Below, piece after piece: positions 10,147 through 20,859 of a DNA stretch of 64,000 bases. Each line of letters starts with the position of its first letter. Positions within the stretch are counted from its first letter, which is position 1. The translations under genes were made by a program, and so were the position numbers. The DNA is from Blastocladiella emersonii ATCC 22665 (lineage: Eukaryota; Blastocladiomycota; Blastocladiomycetes; Blastocladiales; Blastocladiaceae): positions 682,001-746,000 of the forward strand of contig JANHCV010000003.1 in the NCBI GenBank assembly GCA_025594325.1. Reading direction: 5' to 3'. The notes under the pieces were generated by a model, which was not told the origin of the DNA, searched no databases, and saw nothing but the letters and a program-made list of their open reading frames with translations.

Positions 10147-10347
10147 AGATCAGGTGGATCAGCTGAAAAAGTTGCCACGTTTCACCTCACCCCCGTTCAT
10201 CTCAGCGGCCGTGCGAACCAAACGCCCCGCTGGATGAACGCCCCCCCCCCCCCCGCAATAAAATCTTTCCCACCTCTTTGCAGCCGCGCTTATTGCAACG
10301 AATCAACACCTAACCTCACGCATCGTGTTCTCGAGCCCTCAAACAAC

Positions 10348-11679
10348 ATGGGCAAGGGATACAACCGCAAGCTGCGCGGCCTAATGCTCACAGCCGCCCT
10401 CGCTCTCCTGCGACGTCTCGCTGCGCGCAACGAGCGCCGCTCGTGGGAGCCTATCCGCACGTCCACGCTTTCCGGCGAGTCGTGGGGGTTCAAGAGCTGC
10501 TGACGTGCAACAGCGAAACGCGTTTTTCGGAAATCGCCTTTATGCCCCGCAAGACCTTCAAGGCCATCTGCCGCCTGTTCCGCGACCGTGGCCTTCTCGC
10601 CGACGGCCGCGAGCTGTCCGTCGAGGCGCGCTTCATGGTTTTTCTTGTCATGGCCGGCGAGGGCAGCACCAACCGCAACCTCAGGGAGCGGTTCCAAATC
10701 TCTGGCGAGACCGCGTCCAGGGTTCTGAAGCAAGTGCTCGACGCTCTGTACCGCCTGATGCCCGAGTTCATTGTCCAGCCGTCCGATTCTACGCCCGTGC
10801 ATGAGCGCATCGCCCACGACCCGAAATACGCTCCGTTCCAGAACGCGGTCGGCGCGCTTGACGGAACGCACATCCCGTTTGTTGTGCCCACTAAGCTTCA
10901 CGACTCGTTCCGAAACCGCAAGGGGACCATATACTCAAATGTCCTCGCTGCCTGCGACTTTGACTTGAACTTCACCTACGTTCTCGCAGGGTGGGAGGGC
11001 AAGGCGCATGACTCGCGCGTGCTCTCGGACGCCTTCGCCCGTGGGTTCAAGATCCCCGCCGGCCGCTTCTACCTCGCCGACGGCGGCTACGCAAACCGCA
11101 CGTCCATCATCGTGCCCTTCCGCGGTACCCGCTATCATCTTCGCGAGTTTGCCCGCGGCAAGGATGGGTACGTTCTCACTGCCATGACCATCACGTTGGC
11201 GCCATCTCATCCGCTTCATCAACGTACGTAGAGTTAAGAACCGCGAGGAGCTTTTCAATCTGCGTCACGCGTCGCTCCGCAACTCTGTTGAGCGTATCTT
11301 TGGCGTGCTCAAGAAGCGGTTCCGCGTCCTCTCGATTGGCGCGGCCTACCCAATCAAGACTCAAGTCAAGCTTGTGTACGCGCTCTGCACGCTGCACAAC
11401 ATGATCAACAAGTGGAACCAAGGCGGCGACGCCTTCTTTCGCGACGCCGAGACGGAGCTCCGGCGCGCGCGGGACGCGGCGCGTGAGGCGCGTGTGCGTG
11501 GGCGCGAGCCCCTGAACGACGAGAACGAGGAGGACGACGAGGCCGCTGTCCTCGAGGCCTCGCTGGACGGAGCTCGTCAGCGCGGTATCTCGCTTCGGAA
11601 CCGCATCGCAAATGTTCTTTGGACCGAGTACAGGCGCGTCATGGCCGCTCGTGGGACCGTCTTTGAAGGCGCGAAATGA
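10348..11679 (+). pseudogene. PIF/Harbinger DDE transposase, probable one-base frameshift
   Basis: This is the nuclease that would cut and paste the element. The main exon runs from about 10489 to 11167 and a 64-nt intron (11168-11231) leads to the last exon 11232-11679. The DDE triad is visible: D in ALDGTHIPF (near 10861), D in YLADGGY (near 11078) and E in SVERIFGVLKKRF (near 11289). The N-terminal part starts at ATG 10348 (MGKGYNRKLRGL). It is in another frame and reads into a stop at 10501-10503. The two frames meet at a run of five G at 10484-10488, where homology expects the protein to continue (IRTSTLSG then VQELLTCN). One missing base there, real or a sequencing slip, would explain this. 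A start inside the second frame is the alternative. The C-terminal tail is acidic. Confidence 0.8.
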
Positions 11680-11979
11680 TTGTTGTACCCGCATGCATGC
11701 TGTAATATACTGATTTGTCAAGTACTATAATGTTATATAAGCGATTCTAGATGATTTGACGCGTCGCTGAGGTCAGAACGCATCGGTGGAGACGCGTCGA
11801 TCAATCACGTGACGTGTGAGACACTTTGAGAACCACGCGTTTCTCAACGAGTCGCGTCATTTTCGAGCGAAGGGTAACGATTGAAGATACGATGGACACA
11901 AAGCCAGATGTATTGGACACAAATGGGCGAGAACAAGGCCAGGAAGCAACGCGAGGGGAGGGGGACATGTGCGAGAGAG

Positions 11980-13109
11980 CTACTGAATGAAAAACTCGAG
12001 GACGCGCTTGCGCTTCGATTCGGACACGGCCATGACGCGAAGCGCTTGATCCTCGGTCAGGCGGGTGGCGACGTCGATCTGGTACTCTTCATTGTCATTG
12101 TACGCGTCCTGGACCCATTCAAGTGCGGCGGTCAGAACGGGCTTGGAGTCGGCGGTTGAGACGCTCTGGAACACCTCCTTGATGCCCATGAGGAATTCCG
12201 AGTCCGAGAGGCGACGCGAGCTGCTGTCCGAAGTGCGGCTGCGCTTGCTGGCGGGGGCCGCGTCGTCTTGACCATCAACACCTTCCACGTCACCAGACTC
12301 CTTGCCGTCCTGCTCGAGGTGCGAGTACTTGCCGGTGGCGGTCGAGCTGCCCCACAGCATGTTGGCCTTCTTGTAGTACGGGAAGGGCTTGCAGCCCGCA
12401 GTCAGCTCCTCCTTGAGCTCTGCCTACAATTGAAGCAGGCCAGGCGCTGTTAGCTCGCCGCGAGTTGACGCGTAACGATATTGAACAAACGTACCGAGAG
12501 ATCGTTCCAGAACTCCTCTGGCACGTCGACCGTGCACTCACCCTCATTCCAGGTGCAGCCGTTGCCCGAGTACGACAGAAGCCGTTTTACAGCGCGAAAA
12601 CAAGTGCGAAGCTGGAGCCGAACGCTGACGTTGTTAGCGCTACGGTTGACGCGTGTCCGCAAGACAAAGCGTACGTATGTCGCGCGGTTCTTGACCTGCT
12701 CCGCCGTAAACTGCATGTTGAACTCGTCCGACAGGGCCTGGGCAATCGACACACGGTGCTGGGCCTTGAGCGTGTTGCTGTCGCCGAGCACGCCGTCGTC
12801 AGCGAGGTTGCAGAAGTGGTCGAGGAGGAAGTTGGTCGACGCGGAGCAGAAGGTGGCCTTGCCGCCGCTGGCCTTGCCGCTGCTGGCCTTGCTGCCACTG
12901 GCCTTGCGCTTGCTTGGCTTGGCGATGGTCACGGGCGGCAGCGGGTTGGTCGGCGTGACAGCAGCGTTGCCGTCGCTCCCAGCAGCGTCGTCATCTGCAT
13001 CCTCGTCGCTATCGGCGGGCGGCGGCGGGATTTCGGGCACGTTCTTGACGATCTCCTCGATGGACATGGCCGTACGGCCAGCGCGCTTTTTGCTTGACGG
13101 GGGAGCCAT
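11980..13109 (-). CDS. Harbinger Myb/SANT-like accessory DNA-binding protein
   Basis: Modelled exons on the minus strand: 13109-12675, 12611-12495 and 12423-11980, giving 331 residues. The first intron (12612-12674, 63 nt) is a multiple of three without a stop; the second (12424-12494, 71 nt) is standard. After a Lys/Ser/Gly-rich N-terminus, residues about 95-175 form a Myb/SANT-like domain. It shows FLLDHFCNLADDG, then FTAEQVKNRATY, then FRAVKRLLSYSGNGCTW, the usual pattern of plant and fungal Harbinger partners, ending VPEEFWNDL. The C-terminal part holds SDSEFLMGIKEVF and a predicted helical end. In known Harbinger systems this protein helps nuclear import and targeting of the transposase to the terminal repeats. 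The gene is intact and converges on the transposase gene inside the same element. Confidence 0.82.
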
Positions 13110-13364
13110 TCTTTTCGGCTTTGAGGGAGGACGGGGGAGAGAGAGCGAGTTACTTTGGAGGAAAACGGCGTTTATATAGGCCGGGGAGCACAGCCTGAAG
13201 GTTTCGGGGGCGAGCAGACGGGCGATTCAGCGACGAGGGTTCCATTCAGCTCACCCGGGGGTCGAACCAAACGCCGCGATGAACGCGACGGGGTGAAAAT
13301 GCCACGTTTCAGCTGGGTGAACACCGGACCGTGTAAAATCGATTGATCCACCTGATTCACCCCG

Positions 13365-13379
13365 GAACCAAACGGGCCC
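13365..13379 (-). repeat. Right terminal inverted repeat of the Harbinger element
   Basis: GAACCAAACGGGCCC, the exact complement of the left end, followed directly by TTA. Confidence 0.95.
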
Positions 13380-13382
13380 TTA

Positions 13383-14346
13383 GACCGGTCCCTCGCCTGG
13401 ATTCGGCCCCACATAGGGTATACTCATATAAATGCACTTCCACCTACTCGAAGCGGCCCGCATAGGGCCCGCGCACGCCATCTTGAGCGACACTGAAGCG
13501 AGAAACCTCACCTGAAGGCGCGGCCGACCACGGCCCCGGTCTCCCCTTGTTGGAGCACCGACATAGCCTCACGATTAACGACGCGATTCGCCACGAACCC
13601 CTTCGCGGTACTCGTCCGGCCTCGCCACGATCAACGTCACCATCGACGATGAGGTTCAGAGATCACAGCGGCCGCGGAATTATTTACTGCCGGCCATGAC
13701 GGCGCTGCCTTGGCGGCCGCCCACTTGCTTCAAAACACTCAGCCCCGCGCCCGCGGGCGCCCAAATGGGAACAGGCATCATGAGAGCATCATGACACACG
13801 GGATCAACCTAGCAATTATGCGGGAGCACCACGAAGTGGCGCGCGCGTGAATGCACTGAAGTGGCTCACGGCCTTGGCGATCACGCTGACGCGGGCCACG
13901 GCGAAGCGAGACCGCATACACGGATCGCTGGCCACTCCCCTTAAGCTTCTCGTACCCGCGCAGAAGAACGTATCTCCCTTCCCCTCAGAACTTCGACGCA
14001 TCGCACGCATATATCGCTGCACCATCCCGCGTCCTCTCCCCGTTCTATCAACGCCTCAGTTTCCTCATCGGCAACCGCCATCACCGTTCCCATCACGGTC
14101 AAGCGCCCCCGCTCGCACGCAGCAGGTTCCGCGCCACATCTCCCCAAAGTCGATCCTCCGACTCCATCCTACCTCGTCATCCGGTTTCCTACCCGGTGAT
14201 TACGTCGCTCGCCCCATCGGTAGCTGCCTCTTTGGTATGGCTCCTCGCGATCCTCATGGAATGCTCGCGCGGGATGAGGCGATGGAAGGAGAGAAGAACG
14301 TCGCGTAGCAGTTTCACTTACGCGTGTTGCACGCTTGCCTACAGAA
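13383..14346. other. Spacer between the transposon and the Gag-like gene
   Basis: No family exon, tRNA or conserved protein fragment was recognised. A TATA-like stretch (ACTCATATAAAT) lies near 13423. No long terminal repeat could be recognised in front of the Gag-like gene by eye. A possible acceptor (GCCTACAG, about 14337-14344) lies just before the Gag ATG. Confidence 0.35.
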
Positions 14347-17220
14347 ATGAGCTCGACTGGCAGCTCGTCCTCGGGCTCGCAGGCGCACTCGGACGCCCTG
14401 TTTGGTTTCGCCGCTGGCGGCGACCACGGGTCGGAGCCCGCCATGTCGGTCACCTCGAACCGCAGCGACAGCATCAACGGGACCATCATCATCACGCTCC
14501 CCGTCGCCAACGACGGGATCACGGAGCTCGCTACGGCTGAACTTGTGGCCACGGGCGACGTGGCGCTCGACGAGGAGGCCCAGCAGGAGGCCATTGAGCT
14601 GTACCTCGCGGACCAAGCGCGTCACGCGGCCACGGAGGCTGGGCTCTACGAGCTCGACGAGCAGACCTGGGTCACCATCACCACGGCTGCCGGCTGCCCA
14701 GCGCTCAACGTGCAGGTCTCGGTCGCCGTCAACCTGCTCGAGACCTACCCGAACTCGTTCGACCACCTGGTGCGCAAGTCCAACCTGGCTCGCGACCTTG
14801 TGCTGCACGGCGCTCCCATCGACGCGCTGCCCTCGCTCATCGCCACGCCGCCCGCCGAGATCAACGCCGAATCGGTCGCCTGGGCCATCACCGAGATCCG
14901 CGCCGCCAAAGCGGACGCGCCGGACGCGGTAGATGACGCCCGCGAGGCTCTCCTCAAGTCAGAGTCGCGCGTCGAGCGCCTCCACGGCCAGGTCATGGAG
15001 ATGACGGAGCGTCACGGCAAGCAGCTCGCCGCCGCCGAGGCTGGCCGCCGCGAGCTCGTCGACCAAATGGCGGTGCTGGAGTACGAGCGCGACGAGGCGC
15101 GTGACGAGGCCAAGAAGCACCTGCGCGGCCAGCTCAAGGCCGAGGGTGCCATGGAGTACCTCGAGTCGCAGAACGCGGCCATGCGCGCCGAGCACGACCG
15201 CAACGTGTCGGCCCAGAACCTCCAGAACGCCCGCGAGGTCACGAACGCGGGCCGCCCGCCGGGGTTCGCTTTTGGCGGGTCATTCGCCAGCGGCGGCGGC
15301 AACGTCAGGCTCAGCTTCGGTCAGCCGCGTGGTTCCGCCTACAGCAGCTCGGCGTCGTCCACGGCCGGCTCGGTCGCTTCGCGTCGGCCCAAACTCGTCC
15401 CGCGCGGTTCCGCCAGCACTGGCTCGGCGCGGACCCCCGTGGGCGCGTCGCTCGGCGGCGGCGGTGACATGGCCGCGGCCATGCTCCAGGTCCAGAAGTA
15501 CCACGACTGTAAGGGCGAGGTGCCGAGCGCCGAGCCGCCGGTCTTCTCGACGTGGGACGGCCAGGTCGGACGCAGCGCGCGCGAGTGGATGCGCGCCGCG
15601 CGGGTCGCGGCCGCGGGCAAGCACCTCGACGACCTGCTCATCATGACCCCCATGGAGTGGATGGAGAAGCACCCCAACTTCCCCGGCAGCAGCACGGCCA
15701 AGATCGAGCGCGCCAGCACCAACCTCCGCGACGCTCTCGCCATCGCGCTCCCTACGCTCGGCGGGCAGGGCGTGCTGTGCGAGCACCACCAGTGGGCGTG
15801 CGAGCTGTGGTGCCGGATCCACGACGATTGCGCTCGCCCGACCTCCAAGGAGGCCAAGGACCGCCTGCGCGAGATGTACGGGTTCAAGCCCAAGCAGTTC
15901 CAGTCGCAGATCGATTACCTCGAGCAGCTGCAGAAGAAGTGGAACGAGTACGAGGAGATCTGCTACGCGCTGTCCTCGATCAAGCCGGTGATGCGGGCCG
16001 ACATGAACGACCACCTCATCGCCTTCATTGGCGACGGCATGGGCCGGCTCCTCCCCATGTTCGCGACCTCGCTCGTCAACCTGTTCCCCGGCCAAGATGT
16101 CGGTACTCTGATGCCGAACGTCCTGTTCACGACGGCCCGCAAAATGATCGAGCAGGACCACCCGGAGGACGCCAAGGCCCGCCCGAAGCACCTGTGGCGC
16201 AGCATGCGTCTCGGCCAGAACGCCTCGGGCGCGGGGTTGAAGCGCGTCAACGACGGCGACGACTCGAACCTGCAGTGCAAGCGCTGTGACGCCCGCGGGC
16301 ACACGGCCGCGAATTGCCGCACCAAGTTCCCCAAGGCCGACCATCACCGCAGCGACCGAGGTGGTCGCGGCGGCCGCCGTGGAAACGGTCGTGGTCGCGG
16401 AAACGGCTGTGGTGGTGGCTCCGGCTCTAGCCGTGGTGGACACGGCGGCAGCGGCGGCTCCAAGGACGCATCGGGCGGTTCGGGCGGCGCAAGCTCGGGT
16501 TCCGCGAACCCGTCGTCGACCAGCAGTACCTCGCCCGCCGGTGGCATCGTCGCGGCGGCCCTGAACGACGCGCCGCGCGACCAGATGACGGCCAACCACC
16601 TCGAGGACGCCGACGACGCGCACGACGGCCTGCAGAAGATTTACCTCGATTCCTGCGCCTCGTTCTCCATCACGGGCAACCTCGGCCACGTCCATGATCC
16701 GCAGCCCATCGCGGGCGGGTCGGTGCTCAAGACGTACGATGGCGAGGGCCACAACTTCACGCACAAGGGCTCCATCTGCGGTCAGCTGCGGGACGATCGC
16801 CGATCCGCGTATGCCCGTTCGCGTCGATCTCGCTCGCGTTCTCGTGACAATCAGCGCCCCGAATCTGCTCGGCGTCGCAGTAGCAGCCCTTACGGGAGCC
16901 GCGACCGCGGTGCCTCTGGTGTCAAGGTTGATCCCGCGCCAGCTCGAATCTTGCCGTGTGTGAGCCGAGGCCGTGAATCGCACGTCGTTGCACCGGCGAC
17001 AGGTGCACCTGCTGCGTCTTTCCTTCCCCCGTCGTTCATGACCACGACGCATCCAGGCATCTCAAGCGGACCTGACTCGGTAAACAATCCTCATCCTTGT
17101 CCGCCGCTGCTTCCATCTCAATCTATCACCACGCTCCCCAATGCCGCTCCGAGCTCAATGCTCTCACCTGCACTGTTCACCCTGCAGGCTCGGTTACTAG
17201 CCCCGCGAAACGGCGACTAG
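14347..17220 (+). CDS. Copia-type Gag and protease start fused to an RS-rich tail
   Basis: One uninterrupted frame encodes 957 residues. Residues about 195-300 are coiled coil. About 395-620 resemble the capsid of Ty1/copia polyproteins (for example DYLEQLQKKWNEYEEIC). Then comes a CCHC zinc knuckle (CKRCDARGHTAANC, near 16276), a Gly/Arg/Ser-rich linker, and a protease active-site-like segment IYLDSCASFSITGNLGH (near 16640; most copia proteases have DSGAS or DSGAT). Soon after (HKGSICGQL, about 16785) the copia sequence stops. The frame continues as SRRSRSRSRDNQ, then Pro/Ser-rich sequence, ending TLQARLL, reminiscent of the type-A family tail. Integrase, reverse transcriptase and RNase H are absent and no LTRs were seen. 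It is either a retrotransposon remnant joined by deletion to a family exon 4, or a domesticated Gag fusion. Confidence 0.7.
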   Translation: MSSTGSSSSGSQAHSDALFGFAAGGDHGSEPAMSVTSNRSDSINGTIIITLPVANDGITELATAELVATGDVALDEEAQQEAIELYLADQARHAATEAGLYELDEQTWVTITTAAGCPALNVQVSVAVNLLETYPNSFDHLVRKSNLARDLVLHGAPIDALPSLIATPPAEINAESVAWAITEIRAAKADAPDAVDDAREALLKSESRVERLHGQVMEMTERHGKQLAAAEAGRRELVDQMAVLEYERDEARDEAKKHLRGQLKAEGAMEYLESQNAAMRAEHDRNVSAQNLQNAREVTNAGRPPGFAFGGSFASGGGNVRLSFGQPRGSAYSSSASSTAGSVASRRPKLVPRGSASTGSARTPVGASLGGGGDMAAAMLQVQKYHDCKGEVPSAEPPVFSTWDGQVGRSAREWMRAARVAAAGKHLDDLLIMTPMEWMEKHPNFPGSSTAKIERASTNLRDALAIALPTLGGQGVLCEHHQWACELWCRIHDDCARPTSKEAKDRLREMYGFKPKQFQSQIDYLEQLQKKWNEYEEICYALSSIKPVMRADMNDHLIAFIGDGMGRLLPMFATSLVNLFPGQDVGTLMPNVLFTTARKMIEQDHPEDAKARPKHLWRSMRLGQNASGAGLKRVNDGDDSNLQCKRCDARGHTAANCRTKFPKADHHRSDRGGRGGRRGNGRGRGNGCGGGSGSSRGGHGGSGGSKDASGGSGGASSGSANPSSTSSTSPAGGIVAAALNDAPRDQMTANHLEDADDAHDGLQKIYLDSCASFSITGNLGHVHDPQPIAGGSVLKTYDGEGHNFTHKGSICGQLRDDRRSAYARSRRSRSRSRDNQRPESARRRSSSPYGSRDRGASGVKVDPAPARILPCVSRGRESHVVAPATGAPAASFLPPSFMTTTHPGISSGPDSVNNPHPCPPLLPSQSITTLPNAAPSSMLSPALFTLQARLLAPRNGD

Positions 17221-17692
17221 CAGCAGCTCAGCCTGGTGTCGCAGCTTCGTATATCACCACCGCGTTGATGCGAATGAATGTATTGTTTATTCAGTGACCT
17301 TGACACGCTCAGGATCAAGTGTATGACTGGAAAGCGGGCCGGCTCGATGCAGTACACGCAGTGAGGATATCACGAGGCGCATCGCGGCTTCAAACGTTGC
17401 GTGAACTCAACTCGATGATACTTCTTTCAACGGAACGCGAGAATAAGACGTTGCAGCGAGTGTAATGAGCCCGTCCGTGAAACTGGATGGTGCTCTCGTA
17501 CACACGCAAGGTCGCGCCACACGCGAGACAGCGGGAGACGCGTCGCGAAATCATGTGCCCTGACGTCACTGGAGCTAAATCGTCGCGTCCAGTGCGCCAC
17601 CACAGCCCCCTTTCTTCGTCCCTGCTTCCGCTTCCGCTTCCTCTCTCCCCTTGCTGGAGCAGGCGGACATGCAGCAAACGCCGTAAGCCACC
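17221..17692. other. Spacer upstream of B2 with promoter-like elements
   Basis: It holds the type-B upstream block at 17522-17558 and a perfect CRE-like TGACGTCA at about 17561-17568, both within 180 bp of the B2 start. A pyrimidine-rich stretch follows at 17607-17655. No exon was recognised. Confidence 0.4.
17522..17558 (+). promoter_or_regulatory. Type-B upstream block, copy 2
   Basis: CGCGAGACAGCGGGAGACGC followed by GTCGCGAAATCATGTGC aligns with the blocks before B1 and B3, about 135 bp before the B2 start codon. Confidence 0.55.
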
Positions 17693-20598
17693 ATGAATCG
17701 CCACCACCATGCATCCCTGCCGCCCCGGCCACCCGGGGGAATGCCGCCGCCGCGAACGTCCTACCGCCCAGCGAGGGCGCCTGCAGCGGCAGACACCGCA
17801 GACCCGCGAGCCGTAGGCCAGTTCCGCCGTCCTCCTGCGCCAGCTCGTGCGCCAGCCCACGCGCCTGGGCCTGTCCCTGCGCGCGTTGCGGCGCCGCCCG
17901 CTCCGCCGCCGAGGCCCCCTGTTCCGCGTGTGTGGCCTGCCCCGCCGCCCGCGCGGCCGGGCGTGCCAGACTTGAGCTTCCGTGCCGCAGACGACGAGGC
18001 GCACTGCTACACCCAAACCGTGCTCGGCGCCTACAAGATTACCCTCGCGGATCACGTCGACACGGACGTGCTCCCCGTCCGCACGGTCTGCGTCCGCAAC
18101 CTGTCTGCTTCCGCGAGTCGCGCTGCCGTCGAGAAGGCGATCTGGGAGAAGGTCGGCATGTGCGAGATCCACTTCCCGCAGGCCCAGACAAGAACCGTCG
18201 CGGTTCTCTTCTTCGTACGTCTTTCACCGCTGCTGCCGCTCACTGCGACGCTTCGTCTCACCCGCTTGTCTTTTCTAGAACGACGTGCGCGACGCTGTCC
18301 TTGCGAGGTGGCGTCTCAACCGTGCCAGTCTTCTCGGGCAGCTGGTGTACGCGACCTTCATGCCTCGCGTCCACGGTGCCACGACGCGGCGTGTTCCTTG
18401 CCATCGCGATGACACCGAGAGCTCCCTGCTGGTCATCTTGCACCCTTCACATGGCAGAAAGGCTTCGCCTCAGCACTTCGAGACGCTCTGGGACGAAGTG
18501 CGGCGCTACGGCGAGCTCTTCCGCGTCTATCGTCTCGACAATCCTCGGCCTGGGTGCGTGATTTCCCCTAACCTACACTGCAACGACTACCAACTGACGC
18601 TGTGCCCGCAGTGACTATGTATGCCTTCCCAATGAAACCGCCGCCTTCTTTGAGTTCTTTGACGTCACGCACCGGCGTGCTGTCCGCGACGCCCTCCACG
18701 GCACGATGATCGACGGGCACCGCGTGACTGCCGAGCCCGCATGGGATACTTCTTCTGCGTACGTCGTCTCGCTTCGTCTCCTTGGCCCCCGTCGTGCGAA
18801 AGCTTGTCGGCTGACGCGTTCTCTTGTCCTGTGTAGGGTGATTGCGGAACGGCTGAGGACGCAAACCATTCAGCCCGCTCCAGGCTTCTGGGACTTTCTC
18901 GCTCCGCCTGACGACGATCTTGACCGACGGCGCGACCGGGGGCGTGGTCGCAGTCGCAATCCACTGCCCCGGCACCAGCGGAGCCCGAGCCCGGCCTGTG
19001 AGCCGGAACGGTCTCGCTCGTGCACGCCGTCACCACCTCCTCTCGATCGCTGCCGCAGCCGCGACCGCCCTCGCGTCCAGCCTCGCGGCGCGGTCGACGC
19101 ATGTGATCCTCGCCGACGCGATCCACCGACTCGCCCGTCTTCGCCATCTCCTCGCCGCGACGACGGACGATTCGGGCCACGTGCTGCTTCTCCTCGGGTC
19201 CATCCCCGCGGCGCGGGTGATGCGTGCGAACGTCGCCGACGTGCTTCACCAGCGCGTCCGCCCTCACCATCACGCCGCCGTACCGATGGCAAATTCGGAC
19301 TGCGCGCTGCTACTCCTCGTGTCCAGCCTCGCAACTCGAAGAAGCCATACGACCGTCGCCGACGTACATCACCAGCGCGTCCGTCCTCGCCACCTCTTCG
19401 TCGCGCCGATGGCGGATTCGGGCCACCCGCGGCTCCGCCTTCGCTCGCGACCCCACCGCGCAACCTATCCGACACGCCCGCACGCTCGGCGAGAAGCCCC
19501 ACTCGCGGCCAGGCCACCGCCGTCCAGCCCGAGATTGAGTGCCTTCCTTCGCCCGCATCCACGGCGATGACGTCGCCGTCCCGCACCTCGGCCATCCACT
19601 CATATTCGCTCCTTCCGCCGACGCTCGTGCTTCCGCCCGCTGCCGCACCATCCGCGCCACCTCCTTCTGGCTCGGTGCTCTCGTCGGTCCTCACCGCGTC
19701 GTCGCTCTCGCTCGTGAGCGGTTCGTCGTGGGCGCCCGCGGTGTTCGACATCGAGTCAATTCCCTCCGTATACCTTCCTCCACCACCCGAACAGCCGATC
19801 TACGTGCACGCCGACCTGGTGCAACCGCTCCCCGCCGCGGGCCGCGACGACGAACCACCGGGCTCGCGACCGCGACCCGAAGTGGCCGTCGCCCCATCGA
19901 CCGCTCTTCCGGATCTTCCTGCGTCTCCCGAAGAGCCGATTCCTGCTTCCGCTGAGGAGCTCTCGATCTTCGCGGCGGCCGCGCTGGACTCGGAACCCGA
20001 GCCGGAACCCGAGGTCATCGCCTTCTGTCGTCCAGCCCAACCGCCAGCCGCCGCGCCGTGTCCGCTCGGGGATGCGCCGCGACCGATTCAGCAGTCGCCC
20101 GTTCGTTGCGCCAGCCCCCACGCAGACGCGCCGCCGCCGATTCAGCAGTCGCCTCCGCGTCGCCCAAGTCCCTATGCGGGCGCGCCGCCGTTGCCGATTC
20201 AGCAGCCGCCCGCTCACGGCTCGGGCCGCCATGCTGACGCGCCAGGGCCGATCCAGGAGACGGCGTCGCAGCTGCTCGGGTACGCGCTGCAGCTGATCCA
20301 GCCGTCGCCCGATCCTCGCCCGCAGCCAGACGATTCCCGTGCACTTCAGCCGCCTTCGGCTTCCCGCTTGCCCGAGGACGCGCCACTACCGGTCCAGCCA
20401 ATTTCCGCTCCACCCCGCCCGCCTGCAGACGCGCCTCCCGCCTCGCAGCCGGCCCGGGTCGCGCCACGCCCGATCGTGTGGCCGTCCGAGGCACCTCCGC
20501 CGCCGACGAACAGGCCGCGGCCGATCGTGTGGCCGCCTGAGGCGCCCCCGAGCGGAAAGAAGCCGCAGCCGATCGTGTGGCCTCCCGCGCCGCGATGA
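17693..20598 (+). CDS. RRM-RS family protein B2 with a long repetitive tail
   Basis: Modelled exons are 17693-18214, 18279-18553, 18612-18758 and 18837-20598, giving 901 residues; introns are 64, 58 and 78 nt in phases 0, 2, 2 as in type A. The N-terminus is Pro/Arg-rich. Domain 1 begins VDTDVLPVRTVCVRNLS and continues after intron 1 as NDVRDAVLARWRLN. The linker has RVPCHRDDTESSLLVIL, and domain 2 runs to about residue 310 (FFEFFDV). The tail has few RS dipeptides. It has about three tandem units of 40 residues (each with PRVQPRG or PRVHPRG, then RPSSPSPRR-like), a type-B motif SLSLVSGSSWAPA, repeats built on APxPIQQSPxR, and three copies of PIVWPxEAPP-like sequence at the C-terminus. All frames and splice sites are intact. 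The RNA-binding role is inferred from the domains; the tail is unlike anything I know. Confidence 0.75.
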
Positions 20599-20727
20599 TC
20601 TCGCGGCGGGGCACTGCAGCGCGCCTGTCTACAAACTCATTCTATACACTATCAACTTTGACTACTCCGAACCCCTCACTTATGGAAACATCAGCGTCAA
20701 CTCGTGAGCGAGTCCAAGCGGCCGCGG

Positions 20728-20765
20728 TGCGAGACAGCCTGCGAGACGCGACGAGGAATCATGTG
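20728..20765 (+). promoter_or_regulatory. Type-B upstream block, copy 3
   Basis: TGCGAGACAGCCTGCGAGAC followed by GCGACGAGGAATCATGTG lies about 95 bp before the B3 start and matches the B2 block closely. Confidence 0.55.
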
Positions 20766-20859
20766 ATCGTTGAACGGAAGGCTTGATCTCGTCGTATGCG
20801 AGCTGTCCAGCTGCCGCCGTCGAGCTCTCCCCGTCCCCGATCGCATCGCCAATGCACAA

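Larger units (their letters stand above)
10132..13379 (+). mobile_element. PIF/Harbinger-type DNA transposon (3248 bp, two genes)
   Basis: Terminal inverted repeats are perfect over 15 bp (GGGCCCGTTTGGTTC at 10132-10146; complement at 13365-13379), with a second inverted block AGGTGGATCA slightly inside (10152-10161 and 13344-13353). The element is flanked by the 3-bp target duplication TTA (10129-10131 and 13380-13382), the hallmark of this superfamily. Inside are a DDE transposase gene (+) and a convergent Myb/SANT-like gene (-), the standard Harbinger pair. Subterminal motifs TGCCACGTTTCA (10173, 13300) and CGAACCAAACGCC (10214, 13263) occur at both ends in the same orientation and are candidate transposase-binding sites. 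A run of about 15 C lies at 10241-10255. The element sits in intron 1 of RRM-RS copy B1. Confidence 0.93.

Noticed and set aside
10241-10255. Poly-C run as a possible functional element
   Set aside because: A homopolymer inside a transposon end is most simply slippage and prone to sequencing error.
15280-17052. Long open frame on the minus strand (590 codons) opposite the Gag-like gene
   Set aside because: It mirrors GC-rich codons of the plus strand, which has a CCHC knuckle and capsid features; the minus translation has no domain.
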